Positions 34,849-43,571 of a stretch of DNA of 64,000 bases are shown piece by piece. The notes beneath the pieces were generated by a model that was given only the letters and a program-made list of their open reading frames with translations, ran no database searches and was not told the origin of the DNA. Source of the stretch: Treponema sp. (GTDB lineage Bacteria; Spirochaetota; Spirochaetia; Treponematales; Treponemataceae); assembly GCA_017525605.1 (NCBI GenBank), contig JAFXSM010000030.1:124001-188000 (forward strand), given 5' to 3'. Both the position numbers and the translations under genes were made by a program. Every line of letters begins with the position of its first letter. The first letter of the stretch is position 1.

Positions 34849-35808
34849 ATGGCTAAGAAGTTTGCTTATCTATTTCCTGGACAGGGAGCACAGGCTCCTG
34901 GAATGATTAAGGACGTTGCGGAGAATTCTGCTTCTGCAATGAAAGTTATCGATGACGTTTCTGCGCTTATCAATGTTGATATGAAAAAACTCATGTGGGA
35001 GTCTGATGCCGCAGAACTGAGCCGCTCCGACAATTCCCAGATTGCAATCACGACTGCTTCAATCGCAATCATGGCTGCCCTCAAGGACAAGGGAATCGAG
35101 CCGAGCGCGGCAATGGGATTCTCTCTCGGCGAATTCCCTGCATTGTATGCTGCCGGAGTTCTCTCTTTCGAGAGCGTAATCAAAGTTGTTCGCCAGCGCG
35201 GACTTATCATGCAGAAGGTCTGCGAGGAAATCGCAAAGGAGAACGAAGGTCACGCACCTGGAATGAGCGCGATTCTCGGACTCCAGCCAGAGAAAGTTGT
35301 TGAAATTGCGAACGGAATCAAAGACGCTTATGCTGCGAACATGAATTCCGTGAAGCAGACTGTAATTTCTGGAACATTCGACGCTCTCGGACAGGCAGAG
35401 GAAGCTGCGAAAGCCGCTGGTGCTCGCCGTGCAGTTCGCCTTGCAGTCGCAGGCCCGTTCCATTCTCCTCTCATGCAGAAAGCTGCCGATGAATTCGAGA
35501 CAGTCCTCAAGGACGTTGAATTTGCTGACCCGAAAATCCACTTGTTCTCGAACGTGACCGGAAAAGAAGTCACAAAGGGCGCGGACGCAAAATCAAGCGC
35601 GGTTCTCCATTTGACTCATCCGGTTCTCTGGACTGACGAAGAGGCAGTTCTCGCGAACATCATCTCTGTCGAGGGCGGAGTCGAGTCTTGGTCGGTGATT
35701 GAGCCGGGACCTGGAAAAGTTTTGAGCGGTTTGTGGGGACAGACTGAATTCGGCGCGGCTCTTGCTGCAAGCCCAATCAACACGAACGAAGCAATCGCTG
35801 CGTTGTAA
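34849..35808 (+). CDS. fabD: Malonyl-CoA:ACP transacylase
   Basis: 319 aa. N-terminal FAYLFPGQGAQAPGM, nucleophile Ser in MGFSLGEFPALYAAG (Phe in place of the usual His before Ser), catalytic His in AVAGPFHSPLMQKA. The enzyme loads malonyl groups on acyl carrier protein to start fatty acid elongation in the cytosol. TAGGAG precedes the ATG. It begins the cluster fabD-fabG, separated by 21 nt; fabF and fabZ follow after two unrelated genes. A palindromic operator shared with fabF lies in the leader. Confidence 0.93.
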   Translation: MAKKFAYLFPGQGAQAPGMIKDVAENSASAMKVIDDVSALINVDMKKLMWESDAAELSRSDNSQIAITTASIAIMAALKDKGIEPSAAMGFSLGEFPALYAAGVLSFESVIKVVRQRGLIMQKVCEEIAKENEGHAPGMSAILGLQPEKVVEIANGIKDAYAANMNSVKQTVISGTFDALGQAEEAAKAAGARRAVRLAVAGPFHSPLMQKAADEFETVLKDVEFADPKIHLFSNVTGKEVTKGADAKSSAVLHLTHPVLWTDEEAVLANIISVEGGVESWSVIEPGPGKVLSGLWGQTEFGAALAASPINTNEAIAAL

Positions 35809-35829
35809 TTTTTTTCAAGGAGGAATTGA

Positions 35830-36576
35830 ATGTCATTGCTCGCTAATAAAAAAGCACTTGTCACTGGTTCTTCAAGGGGAATCGGAAAAGGCATCGTTGA
35901 GAAATATCTTTCGGAAGGCGCGGAAGTTTGGGGACTCTGCTCAAAGCCGTCTTCTGCAAAGGAAAGCCTCGAAAAGCTCGCTTCCGACAACGGAACGAAA
36001 TTCCACGAAATCTACGCTGATGTCGGAAATGCCGAGCAGGTCTGTGAAGTCGTAAAGGCTGCTCTTGCCGAGGCTGGCGGATTCGACATTCTCGTTAACA
36101 ATGCGGGAATCACACGCGACGGTCTTTCGTTCCGCATGAAGAAAGAGGACTGGGACGACGTTCTCAGAATCAATCTCACTTCCGCATTTCTTATCTGCCA
36201 GATTGTTTCCAACGACATGCTCAGAAAGAGAACAGGCTCAATCATCAATATGTCTTCTATCGTCGGCCTTCACGGACAGGGCGGCCAGGTGAACTACGCG
36301 GCTTCGAAGGGCGGCCTCGTCGCGTATTCGAAGGCACTCGCGAAGGAAGTCGGCGCGCGCGGAATCAGGGTGAACTGCATCGCGCCGGGATTCATCGCGA
36401 CTGACATGACGGCAGTTCTCAAGGAAGATTTGCAGAAAGCTATGATTGACGCAGTTCCGCTCAAGCGTGCCGGAACACCGGAGGACATCGCGAACGCTGC
36501 GTTGTTCCTCGGAAGCGACATGAGCACATACGTCACGGCGCAGGTAATCGGCGTTGACGGCGGAATGGGCGCATAA
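35830..36576 (+). CDS. fabG: 3-oxoacyl-ACP reductase
   Basis: 248 aa, typical SDR length. NADP-binding TGSSRGIGKGI, NNAGITRDGL, and the Ser-Tyr-Lys triad in NMSSIVG and NYAASKGGL are intact; the end TAQVIGVDGGMGA is the FabG terminus. It reduces 3-ketoacyl-ACP in fatty acid elongation. AAGGAGGAATTGA lies before the ATG, 21 nt after fabD, so both are on one mRNA controlled by the fabD operator. Confidence 0.95.
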   Translation: MSLLANKKALVTGSSRGIGKGIVEKYLSEGAEVWGLCSKPSSAKESLEKLASDNGTKFHEIYADVGNAEQVCEVVKAALAEAGGFDILVNNAGITRDGLSFRMKKEDWDDVLRINLTSAFLICQIVSNDMLRKRTGSIINMSSIVGLHGQGGQVNYAASKGGLVAYSKALAKEVGARGIRVNCIAPGFIATDMTAVLKEDLQKAMIDAVPLKRAGTPEDIANAALFLGSDMSTYVTAQVIGVDGGMGA

Positions 36577-36603
36577 GGCAAATCATAGAAACGCAGAAAA
36601 AAG

Positions 36604-37137
36604 ATGGTGTATATCGATTTCTGGAAGTACAAGATGTTTTTATTTTCTTCTCTTGCACTTGAATCAGCGGTCGTTTTCGCCATCTTTTTCTTTTTTAAAA
36701 GAAATCCTGCAAAAAAACGGAAACCAAAAGTTGAAAAGTCGTACAAGAATTTTTCAATCGAAAATGCTGGTGAGGGAAAACGCCGCCTGAACCTCAAAAG
36801 CCTCCGCTTTGTCGGGGACGCGAGCGCGCTTATGCCGGAGCAGGATGGCGTGCTCGACGAAATGGCTGCGGCACTTTGCTCAACGGATTTTGCAGGTGCG
36901 AAAATTCGTATAATCGGGCACACCTGCTTTACGGGGCGCATTGACGCGGACGGAAGCTCCACTCGGCTTTCGCTTGAGCGGGCGCAGACCGTTGCACGGG
37001 AGCTGATTAAGCGGAATGTCAGCGAAAAAAGACTCTCGTGCATCGGCAAAGGCTATTCCGAGCCAATTGTGAAAAATCCGCTTACGAACGAGCAGGCTGC
37101 ATTGAATCGTCGCGTCGAAATCATAATTGAGCCGTAA
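36604..37137 (+). CDS. OmpA-family peptidoglycan-binding protein with N-terminal membrane anchor
   Basis: 177 aa. One hydrophobic segment (residues ~11-30) followed by basic residues, then an OmpA C-terminal-like domain (~70-177): IRIIGHTCFTGR...DADGSSTRLSLERAQTVARELI and NRRVEIIIEP. The domain binds the diaminopimelate or ornithine side chain of peptidoglycan in the family. The anchor seems to be an uncleaved inner-membrane helix, so the domain would face the periplasm. It follows fabG by 27 nt and may share the transcript. The exact role is unknown. Confidence 0.82.
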   Translation: MVYIDFWKYKMFLFSSLALESAVVFAIFFFFKRNPAKKRKPKVEKSYKNFSIENAGEGKRRLNLKSLRFVGDASALMPEQDGVLDEMAAALCSTDFAGAKIRIIGHTCFTGRIDADGSSTRLSLERAQTVARELIKRNVSEKRLSCIGKGYSEPIVKNPLTNEQAALNRRVEIIIEP

Positions 37138-37169
37138 ACAGTAAAATTCATTCTCTGTTCTCAGATTTT

Positions 37170-37421
37170 TTACTGGCGCACTTCTATTCCGTCAAGGATT
37201 CCTTTGTAATTCGTATTTTTCAGCTTGAACACCAAATCCCCTTGTGCGTCCTGCGAAATTTCGATTCCGCTCTGAATCCAGTTTCCGTCTCCGTCCTTCA
37301 CCTCGAATGTGTCGCCGAATTCAAGCGATGTGAGCGGTGCCCCTTCTTCCGGTTCCGTTATCCAGAATTTCCCCGAGTTGATGTCGAACGTAAGGAGTCC
37401 TTCGATTTTTTCTTTTTCCAT
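37170..37421 (-). CDS. DUF5348-like small protein
   Basis: 83 aa, cytoplasmic, acidic. The pattern EFGDTFEV...DGNWIQSGIEIS...GDLVFKLKNTNYKGILDGIEVR resembles the DUF5348 family, small beta-rich proteins of unknown function found in Clostridia and treponemes. It is the only minus-strand gene inside the fab cluster. No function is proposed. It begins before the fabF promoter region, on the opposite strand. Confidence 0.65.
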   Translation of the reverse strand: MEKEKIEGLLTFDINSGKFWITEPEEGAPLTSLEFGDTFEVKDGDGNWIQSGIEISQDAQGDLVFKLKNTNYKGILDGIEVRQ

Positions 37422-37510
37422 AAAATACCTCTCAAGATTTTTGTTTGTCGAATATCAAGTTAATGTAAAATGTTTAATTCTCAAAACTCGATATTTGATA
37501 TTTCCATGTC

Positions 37511-37537
37511 TTGAATAAAAAAATCAAGTTCTATAAG
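37511..37537 (+). promoter_or_regulatory. Possible promoter of fabF
   Basis: TTGAAT (37511-37516), a short 15-nt spacer, TATAAG (37532-37537); predicted start near 37544, upstream of the operator at 37553. Confidence 0.4.
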
Positions 37538-37552
37538 ATTCAAAAATGAAAA

Positions 37553-37575
37553 TGACATTTTTTCAAATTTTGTCA
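37553..37575 (+). promoter_or_regulatory. 23-bp palindromic operator upstream of fabF
   Basis: TGACA-N13-TGTCA, same length and nearly the same sequence as the element before fabD (only two differences, both in the centre). The symmetry extends outward here (AAAATGACA...TGTCATTTT). Confidence 0.65.
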
Positions 37576-37635
37576 TTTTCATTTTTTCGATCGGACAATA
37601 AATCACACTAATAAACCTAAAAATAGGAGATGAAA

Positions 37636-38883
37636 ATGAGAAGAGTAGTTGTAACTGGACTTGGTTGTGTTTCGCCATTGGGAAACAGCGTCGATGAGAC
37701 TTGGGCAGGAATCAAAGCCGGAAAGAGTGGAATCAATACAATCACTCATTATGACAATGCTGCTTTCAAAGTAAAATATGCTGCTGAAGTTAAGAATTTC
37801 AAAGCTTCGGATTATATGGATTCAAGCGCGGCAAGAAAAATGGCTATGTACACACAGTATGCAGTTGCTGCCGCAAAAATGGCATTGGACGATTCTTCAT
37901 TGATGGGAAAGGCAGATGTTCTTGAGGACACAGCAGTTTATCTTGGTGTCGGCATCGGCGGTCTTGAAGTCACTGAGAACACGATGAAGGCATATTTCGA
38001 CTCGAATCAGACCCGCATGTCTCCGATGACGATTCCGATGCTCATTCCGAACGAGGGTGCAGGAAACATCTCGATGGCATTCGGCTTGCACGGAGCAACT
38101 CACACTGTTGCAACAGCTTGTGCTTCTGGTACGGACGCAATCGGAAACGCATTCGACGAGATTCGCTCAGGCCGCTACGACGTGATTTTGGCTGGCGGTG
38201 CTGAATCAACTCAGTGCGGTTACGCAAATCTCGGATTCAACATGCTTCACGCTCTTTCTTCTGGATACGCAGACGACCCGACAAAATCAAGCCGCCCGTT
38301 CGACAAGAAGCGCGACGGATTCATCATGGGCGAAGGCGCAACGATTCTCGTTTTGGAAGAATATGAGCACGCAAAGGCTCGCGGCGCAAAAATCTATGCT
38401 GAAGTTGCAGGCTACGGCGCATCTTCTGACGGATACCACCTTACAGCACCGAACCCGGACGGAATCTGCGGCGCGAAGTGCATGACAATCGCAATGAAAG
38501 ACGCTGGAGTAAAGCCGGAGGAAGTCACATACTACAACGCACACGGAACTTCTACAAAGCTGAACGATTCAGGCGAGACGAAGATGCTCCACATTGCGTT
38601 TGGAGAAGCAGCAAAGAAACTCCACATTTCTTCAACAAAATCTATGACAGGTCACTGTCTCGGAAACGCAGGTTCTCTTGAGGCTATGATTTGTGTCAAG
38701 GCGATTCAGGATTCGTATATTCCTGCGACAATCAACCTTGACGAAGTTGACGTTGAGGGCGGATGCGACCTCGATTACACTCCGAATGTCGGACTGAACC
38801 AGAGCGTTGACGTTGCGATGAGCGCGAACTTCGGATTCGGCGGTCACAACGGTTGTCTCGTTTTCAAAAAGGTTTCTGAATAA
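37636..38883 (+). CDS. fabF: 3-oxoacyl-ACP synthase II
   Basis: 415 aa. Condensing-enzyme triad intact: Cys in TVATACASGTDAIG, His in YYNAHGTSTKLND and His in STKSMTGHCLGNAG. N-terminus RRVVVTGLGCVSPLG is typical. FabF elongates acyl-ACP with malonyl-ACP. The ATG at 37636 is preferred over the one at 37630 because TAGGAG then has a 6-nt spacing. Followed 13 nt later by fabZ. FabH, FabI/K and ACP are not in this window. Confidence 0.95.
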   Translation: MRRVVVTGLGCVSPLGNSVDETWAGIKAGKSGINTITHYDNAAFKVKYAAEVKNFKASDYMDSSAARKMAMYTQYAVAAAKMALDDSSLMGKADVLEDTAVYLGVGIGGLEVTENTMKAYFDSNQTRMSPMTIPMLIPNEGAGNISMAFGLHGATHTVATACASGTDAIGNAFDEIRSGRYDVILAGGAESTQCGYANLGFNMLHALSSGYADDPTKSSRPFDKKRDGFIMGEGATILVLEEYEHAKARGAKIYAEVAGYGASSDGYHLTAPNPDGICGAKCMTIAMKDAGVKPEEVTYYNAHGTSTKLNDSGETKMLHIAFGEAAKKLHISSTKSMTGHCLGNAGSLEAMICVKAIQDSYIPATINLDEVDVEGGCDLDYTPNVGLNQSVDVAMSANFGFGGHNGCLVFKKVSE

Positions 38884-38896
38884 TCGGGAGAGAAAA

Positions 38897-39340
38897 ATGG
38901 CAGATTTACCATTCACTAATGTTGAGACTTTGTTGCCGCACAGAAAACCGTTCCTTTTCGTCGATTCAATCGATTCTTTCGACGACAACGGAGCTGTCTG
39001 CACAAGAAAATTCACGGACGACGATTTTTTCTTCAAGGGACACTTCCCTGAATATCCTGTCGTTCCGGGCGTAATCCTTATCGAAACGATGGCGCAGGGC
39101 GGCGGAGCTGCTTTGAGCCTTCAGGGAAAATTCGACGAGGGCAGCTTGTTCTTCCTTGCGACAGTGAACAACGTGAAGTTCAAGCATCAGGTTCGCCCTG
39201 GCGACACAGTGCGCATGGAAATCGTGAACAAACGCGTTTCGAAGAACATGATTGTTCAGGAAGGCAAAGCGTATGTCGGCGAGACACTCTGCGCACAGGC
39301 TGAGTGGATGTGCCTCGTCGGAAAAGGCGACAAGAAATAA
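38897..39340 (+). CDS. fabZ: 3-hydroxyacyl-ACP dehydratase
   Basis: 147 aa. LLPHRKPFLFVDSI and the catalytic region FKGHFPEYPVVPGVILIETMAQ (His and Glu present) identify a FabZ hot-dog dehydratase. It removes water from 3-hydroxyacyl-ACP. Co-transcribed with fabF (GGGAGAG before the ATG). A repeat and a terminator follow. Confidence 0.93.
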   Translation: MADLPFTNVETLLPHRKPFLFVDSIDSFDDNGAVCTRKFTDDDFFFKGHFPEYPVVPGVILIETMAQGGGAALSLQGKFDEGSLFFLATVNNVKFKHQVRPGDTVRMEIVNKRVSKNMIVQEGKAYVGETLCAQAEWMCLVGKGDKK

Positions 39341-39349
39341 TGCATATTA

Positions 39350-39398
39350 ATTGGGCGTAGCCGAAATGCAGTGGTTTCGACTTCGCTCAACTACCGCT
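39350..39398. repeat. Inverted pair of the dispersed short repeat
   Basis: ATTGGGCGTAGCCGAAATG (39350-39368) is followed by an inverted relative (TTTCGACTTCGCTCAACT, about 39375-39392). The first differs by one base from the unit at 31736-31754. It lies between fabZ and its terminator. Confidence 0.55.
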
Positions 39399-39410
39399 GA
39401 AATGCAATAG

Positions 39411-39450
39411 AAACTGTTCGGAATTTTTTTTCGGACAGTTTTTTATTTTT
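39411..39450 (+). terminator. Terminator of fabF-fabZ
   Basis: Stem AAACTGTTCG (39411-39420) / CGGACAGTTT (39432-39441) with one G-T pair, then a T-run. Confidence 0.75.
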
Positions 39451-39458
39451 AAACCGAT

Positions 39459-40151
39459 TTAAAATCGTTCTATCCCGAATTCGCTTGAATTCCCCTGCCA
39501 TTTGATTTTTCCGTTTTCGATTAGAATAACGTTGTCGCAGATTGATTTTGCCTCTTCTATGTCGTGCGTGACCATTATTCCCGTGAAACCGAAGTCGCAC
39601 TGCAATTTTTTTATGAGAGCGGCAAGTTTCTTTCGTAGCGGTGCGTCGAGTGCGGAAAGCGGCTCGTCGAAAAGCACAAGGCTTGGTTTCAGTATAAGCG
39701 TCCGTGCAAGTGCTACGCGTTGGGCTTCGCCGCCGGAAAGCGTGTCGGGGAAGCGTTTTCCGAATCCCGAAAGGTTGAATTTTTCAAGAAAATCGCACGC
39801 CGCATTTCGTGCTTCCTTTTTTTTCGTTCCGCGCGAGACGAGTCCGTATGCAACATTGTCTTCCACTGTCATGTGCTCGAACAACGACGGATTCTGGCTC
39901 ACCATGCCGAGTCCTCTTTTTGCCGGTTTCTCGTCCGTTATGTTTTTCCCGTCAAGTTCGATTTTCGTCATTGCATTTGATTTTTCCGTCCCGCATTGTT
40001 CGAGCCCGGCTATCATTCTGAGTATCGTTGATTTTCCGCTTCCGCTCGGGCCTACGATTGCGGTCATGCTTCCTTTTTCGCATGAGAATGAAACGTCAAT
40101 TTGTAGCGAATCGAATTTTTTCTGAAGATTCTGCACTGAAAAATACGGCAT
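39459..40151 (-). CDS. thiQ: Thiamine ABC transporter ATPase
   Basis: 230 aa ABC ATPase: Walker A GPSGSGKST, signature LSGGEAQRVALART, Walker B LVLFDEPLSALD, and the H-loop VTHD. The short length and lack of a C-terminal TOBE domain fit ThiQ rather than PotA/FbpC. Identity as thiamine importer rests mainly on the adjacent ThiB. The ATG at 40151 is chosen because the ABC domain begins there and AGGGAA precedes it. Last gene of thiBPQ. Confidence 0.85.
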   Translation of the reverse strand: MPYFSVQNLQKKFDSLQIDVSFSCEKGSMTAIVGPSGSGKSTILRMIAGLEQCGTEKSNAMTKIELDGKNITDEKPAKRGLGMVSQNPSLFEHMTVEDNVAYGLVSRGTKKKEARNAACDFLEKFNLSGFGKRFPDTLSGGEAQRVALARTLILKPSLVLFDEPLSALDAPLRKKLAALIKKLQCDFGFTGIMVTHDIEEAKSICDNVILIENGKIKWQGNSSEFGIERF

Positions 40152-40177
40152 AAAATTTCCCTTTTTGAATTTTGAAT

Positions 40178-41824
40178 TTACTGAATTCTGTTTTTCGGCT
40201 CGAAAACTCGCATTGAAATCGCAAAGAAGAAAATGCAGATTGCTCCGAGCAGAATTCCTGACGCGCACGCTTCGTGGAACCTGTACGCGCCTGCAAGTCG
40301 GTATGTGAAAAGTGCGAGCGTGTCGAATTTCGGAATCGAAAGCACAAGCGGCAAGGTCGTGTCTCCTGCGGAAATCGAAAAGCAGAAGCAGAACGCGCTG
40401 AGGATTCCCCTTTTTGCAATCGGCATGTAAATCCTGAATATCACTTCCGCATTGTTTTTCGAAATCAGTTTTGCGGCTTCGATTGTCCTTGCCGGAATTT
40501 TTGAAACCTGCGCGTGAATCTGCTTGAATGCAATCGGCCAGCCGAGCGCGGACTGCGCGATTATCAGCAGTGCGACGTTTCCTTTTTTCACGAGAATCGA
40601 AATTCCGAACGCGATTACGACTCCCGAAACTGCCATCGGCATCATCGCAAGTATTTTGAGAAAAAGGGAATTTGATTTTGAATTTCGCTTTTTTGAAATT
40701 GAATTTTCGTTCAGGAAAACCGAATAGACGAAGCCCATTATCGAGCAGACGGCCCCAGTACAGCTTGCGGTCACGAATGTCCATTTCAGCGATGCGAAAA
40801 AACTTTTGAACCTGACGAGATTTTTGAATGTCTGGAACGAATAAGCCGTTTTTCCGCCGATTGTTCTTATTGAAGATGAGGCGGCGCTTTCGAAAATCCC
40901 GAAAAGAGGGCAGAGGAAGAAAATGATGATTAGCACAAGGAGAAAAACGAGGGAAGAAAGCTCAACAAAACCTTTCGGATTCTTCCTTATAAATCTTCCG
41001 TCCGCCGCGATTCCCCTTATCCGAAAGCTCTTCTGTTCCGCCATGCTCTGTGCCGCAACAACGAACGCCGCAATCGTCGTCTCCGCCAATGCGAATATTC
41101 CCGCGTTCCGAAAGTTGATTGCCGCCCTCGACTGGAAAATCTCGACTTCGAGCGTGGTACAGCCGACCGCTCCGAAAAGAAGCACGAGCATGAAACTCAT
41201 GAAGCAATATATGAAAACCGGAATGCTAGAAGAAATTATCGACGGCAGAATCTGATAAAGCGTTATCGTCCTGAAAATGCGGCTTTCGCTTGCTCCGAGA
41301 AGTCGTGCCGCTTCCGCTTTGTCGTTCGGAATCCTCTCGAACGTGTCGGAAACTGTTTTCATCACAATCGGAAAATTGTAGAAGCCCTGCGCGATAATCA
41401 GTCCGGTTTTTGAATATAAAAATGTCACGGGTGCATTTTCTGTGCTGAATATCGATTTTAAAAACGTGTTCAATGTGCCTGAAAGCCCGAAAAACGAGAT
41501 GTAGCCGAGCGCGACTATCAGTGCCGGAATGCAGAACGGAACTGACGAAAGCGACAATAAAAAATCCCTTCCGAAAAATTTTCTCCGTCCGCAGAAAAAT
41601 CCAAGCGGAATGCCGACTGCGCATGCGACGCACATCGAAAGCACTGCCTGGTAGAAAGTGAACCACGAGACTTTCAGAAGATGCGCCGCTTCGATTTTTC
41701 CTCCGCCGTTGTCCGTCAGAATCGGTGAAAATGCCGACAGAATGCAGGCAAAAAACGAAACGCACACGCACCCGAAAATCAGTACGCATATTGCTGCAAG
41801 TAAATTTCTCAGGCACGAGCGCAT
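40178..41824 (-). CDS. thiP: Thiamine ABC transporter permease
   Basis: 548 aa with about 12 membrane segments in two halves, each with an EAA-like loop (EAARLLGASESRIFRTITL and EAAKLISKNNAEVIFRIYM). Two-domain permeases of this form belong to the ThiP/FbpB group. It forms the membrane channel of the thiamine/TPP importer with ThiQ. It begins 9 nt after the thiB stop, preceded by GGAG. Confidence 0.85.
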   Translation of the reverse strand: MRSCLRNLLAAICVLIFGCVCVSFFACILSAFSPILTDNGGGKIEAAHLLKVSWFTFYQAVLSMCVACAVGIPLGFFCGRRKFFGRDFLLSLSSVPFCIPALIVALGYISFFGLSGTLNTFLKSIFSTENAPVTFLYSKTGLIIAQGFYNFPIVMKTVSDTFERIPNDKAEAARLLGASESRIFRTITLYQILPSIISSSIPVFIYCFMSFMLVLLFGAVGCTTLEVEIFQSRAAINFRNAGIFALAETTIAAFVVAAQSMAEQKSFRIRGIAADGRFIRKNPKGFVELSSLVFLLVLIIIFFLCPLFGIFESAASSSIRTIGGKTAYSFQTFKNLVRFKSFFASLKWTFVTASCTGAVCSIMGFVYSVFLNENSISKKRNSKSNSLFLKILAMMPMAVSGVVIAFGISILVKKGNVALLIIAQSALGWPIAFKQIHAQVSKIPARTIEAAKLISKNNAEVIFRIYMPIAKRGILSAFCFCFSISAGDTTLPLVLSIPKFDTLALFTYRLAGAYRFHEACASGILLGAICIFFFAISMRVFEPKNRIQ

Positions 41825-41833
41825 TTTTTTGTC

Positions 41834-42874
41834 TTACTCCGAAAGAATCTTCATTATTTCTTCGACTGCGCTCTGAACTTTTTCAGGGTCCGCGATGAGA
41901 GTTCTTTCTGGAATTGGAGCTGCCTTCTCGTAGCTTTCAGGAAGCTTCACATTTTTGTTTGCAGGGTACATCCATTGCGTGAGCGGCAAAATGCTCTGTC
42001 CTTCCTCGCTCGTGAGAAAATCGATGAACGCTTCTGCCCCTTCTTTGTTCGGCGCATTTTTGAGAATCGCTGCTCCTTCGACCTGCCATGAATGTCCTTC
42101 GTCGAAAATCAGGGCTTTTCTCTCGTCGCCCTCGCCGTATTCGACGTGGTATGCGGGGCTTGTCGTGTAGCTTATGACGAGCGGAGCTTCGCCTTTCGTG
42201 AAAGAGCCGTATCCCGCGCTCCAGCCCGGTGCCATCATCAGAATGCTCGGCTTGAGCGTCTTCCAGTAGTCGATTACTTTGTCGCCGAAAACCGAGACTG
42301 TCCACGCGACAAATCCGAGTCCCGGCGTTGAAGTGCGCGGATCCATGAGAATCAGCTTTTTTGCGTATTCGGGTTTTGCAAGGTCTTCGAGCGAAGTCGG
42401 AGGTGTAGTGTTCGATTTTGAGTCGAAAATCAGCGCGAAATGGCTGAAATCGTATGGAGTGACGAAATTTCCCTTGTCCTGCAATGCTTCGAACAAATCT
42501 TTCGGAATCGAATCTGAGTTTTTCGTCTTGTATTCTTCGATTATTCCTTCGTTTATCGCTTTTGACGAAGTGTTGTTGTCCAGTCCGACAATCACGTCTG
42601 CCTGAACTGCATTCTTTTCGAGAATCGCCCTGCTGAGTGCCTGAACAGCGTCTCCGCAGTCAACGATGTTCAGCTTGTAGCCCGTCTTCTCCTCGAATTT
42701 TTTCGTAAGTTCCGGGCCTGGCCCCCATTCGCCTGCGAAACTGTCGTAAGTGTAAATTGTGACTTCTTTTGATTCAGTTTTTGCGTCTGCCGATTTTTTG
42801 TTGCATCCTGCAAAAATTGCAGCCAATGTGATGATTGAAACGATTTTTACGATTTTTTCAGTAGTTTTTTTCAT
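41834..42874 (-). CDS. thiB: Thiamine-binding lipoprotein
   Basis: 346 aa. Lipobox IFAGC (Cys24). ThiB/TbpA hallmarks are all present: YTYDSFAGEWGPGPE near the mature start, VIVGLDNNT, the motif DPRTSTPGLGFVAW, VISYTTSPAYHVEYGEG and QWMYPANKNV. ThiB binds thiamine and its phosphates in the periplasm for import by ThiPQ. A TATAAT (reverse) lies 9 nt before the ATG. Only 37 nt separate it from the divergent gene at 42912, so there is no room for a TPP riboswitch, which controls thiB operons in many other bacteria. Confidence 0.9.
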   Translation of the reverse strand: MKKTTEKIVKIVSIITLAAIFAGCNKKSADAKTESKEVTIYTYDSFAGEWGPGPELTKKFEEKTGYKLNIVDCGDAVQALSRAILEKNAVQADVIVGLDNNTSSKAINEGIIEEYKTKNSDSIPKDLFEALQDKGNFVTPYDFSHFALIFDSKSNTTPPTSLEDLAKPEYAKKLILMDPRTSTPGLGFVAWTVSVFGDKVIDYWKTLKPSILMMAPGWSAGYGSFTKGEAPLVISYTTSPAYHVEYGEGDERKALIFDEGHSWQVEGAAILKNAPNKEGAEAFIDFLTSEEGQSILPLTQWMYPANKNVKLPESYEKAAPIPERTLIADPEKVQSAVEEIMKILSE

Positions 42875-42911
42875 AGTTTGCAAATTATACCGTTTATACC
42901 GATAATGAAAT

Positions 42912-43517
42912 ATGCTTTCTGTGAAAAAAATTCTACTACCGATTGTTTTCTTTTCAGTTTTTTCGATTTCCGCTTTTTCTGGTGAATTCAAAGACAATAT
43001 TTCTTTCGAACTCGGAATCGGAGCCGGTTTCGCAAGTTACGGAAGCTCTGGCACGCGTGACTATATCAGCGCAGTTCCGGACGACCACAAAATCATCCTG
43101 AATGCTTCCGCGCTCTTTTTGTATCCGCTTGAGAAACGGATTTTCCTGACAATAGGATTCGACAACGTTTTTGATGCGCGTTGGGGCGGTGGGGAGCACA
43201 TTTTCCTTTGGGATTATTCGATTGTCGCAGGATTCCGCGTGTACCCGAACCTCGGCGGACTGTGCTTGGACGTTCAGTACGCGCTCGGCCGGCGCACCGA
43301 TTTCTGCGATTTCGAAATCAGCATGAACGGCGAGACAGTCATCATCGACGAAACCGAAAGCACCGGCTGGGGAAACGGATTCGTGCTCGGCTTGGCGTAT
43401 GATTTTTCCTACCACACGAAATTTATCGCGCCCGAACTGTCATTCAACTGGAAACACATTCCACGCGGAAATTCGAGCGACAATTATCTGAATCTGAGCT
43501 TCCGAATAAAAATTTGA
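42912..43517 (+). CDS. Putative outer-membrane beta-barrel protein
   Basis: 201 aa. Signal peptide (VKKILLPIVFFSVFSISAFSG) followed by alternating hydrophobic strands with aromatic belts (LGIGAGFASYGSSG, FLWDYSIVAGFRVYPN, GLAYDFSYHTKFIAPELSF) and ending in an aromatic-type last strand LNLSFRIKI, as small barrels do. Four acidic turns fall between strands. No family is recognised. It is divergent from thiB, and the spacer has room only for overlapping promoters (GATAAT at 42901-42906). Confidence 0.6.
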   Translation: MLSVKKILLPIVFFSVFSISAFSGEFKDNISFELGIGAGFASYGSSGTRDYISAVPDDHKIILNASALFLYPLEKRIFLTIGFDNVFDARWGGGEHIFLWDYSIVAGFRVYPNLGGLCLDVQYALGRRTDFCDFEISMNGETVIIDETESTGWGNGFVLGLAYDFSYHTKFIAPELSFNWKHIPRGNSSDNYLNLSFRIKI

Positions 43518-43571
43518 AAGTGAAAAGTGAAAAGTTGAAAAGTGAAAACGGAAAATTGAAAGTTGAAAATT
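43515..43571 (+). repeat. Low-complexity tandem GAAAAGT(T) repeats
   Basis: About seven degenerate 8-10-nt units of the type TGAAAAGT / GAAAATT run from the stop of the barrel gene to the start of the next gene. Confidence 0.55.

Noticed and set aside
39459-42874. Iron(III) importer (FbpABC-type) for the three ABC genes
   Set aside because: The binding protein has the ThiB-specific motifs DPRTSTPGLG, SYTTSPAYH and WMYP.
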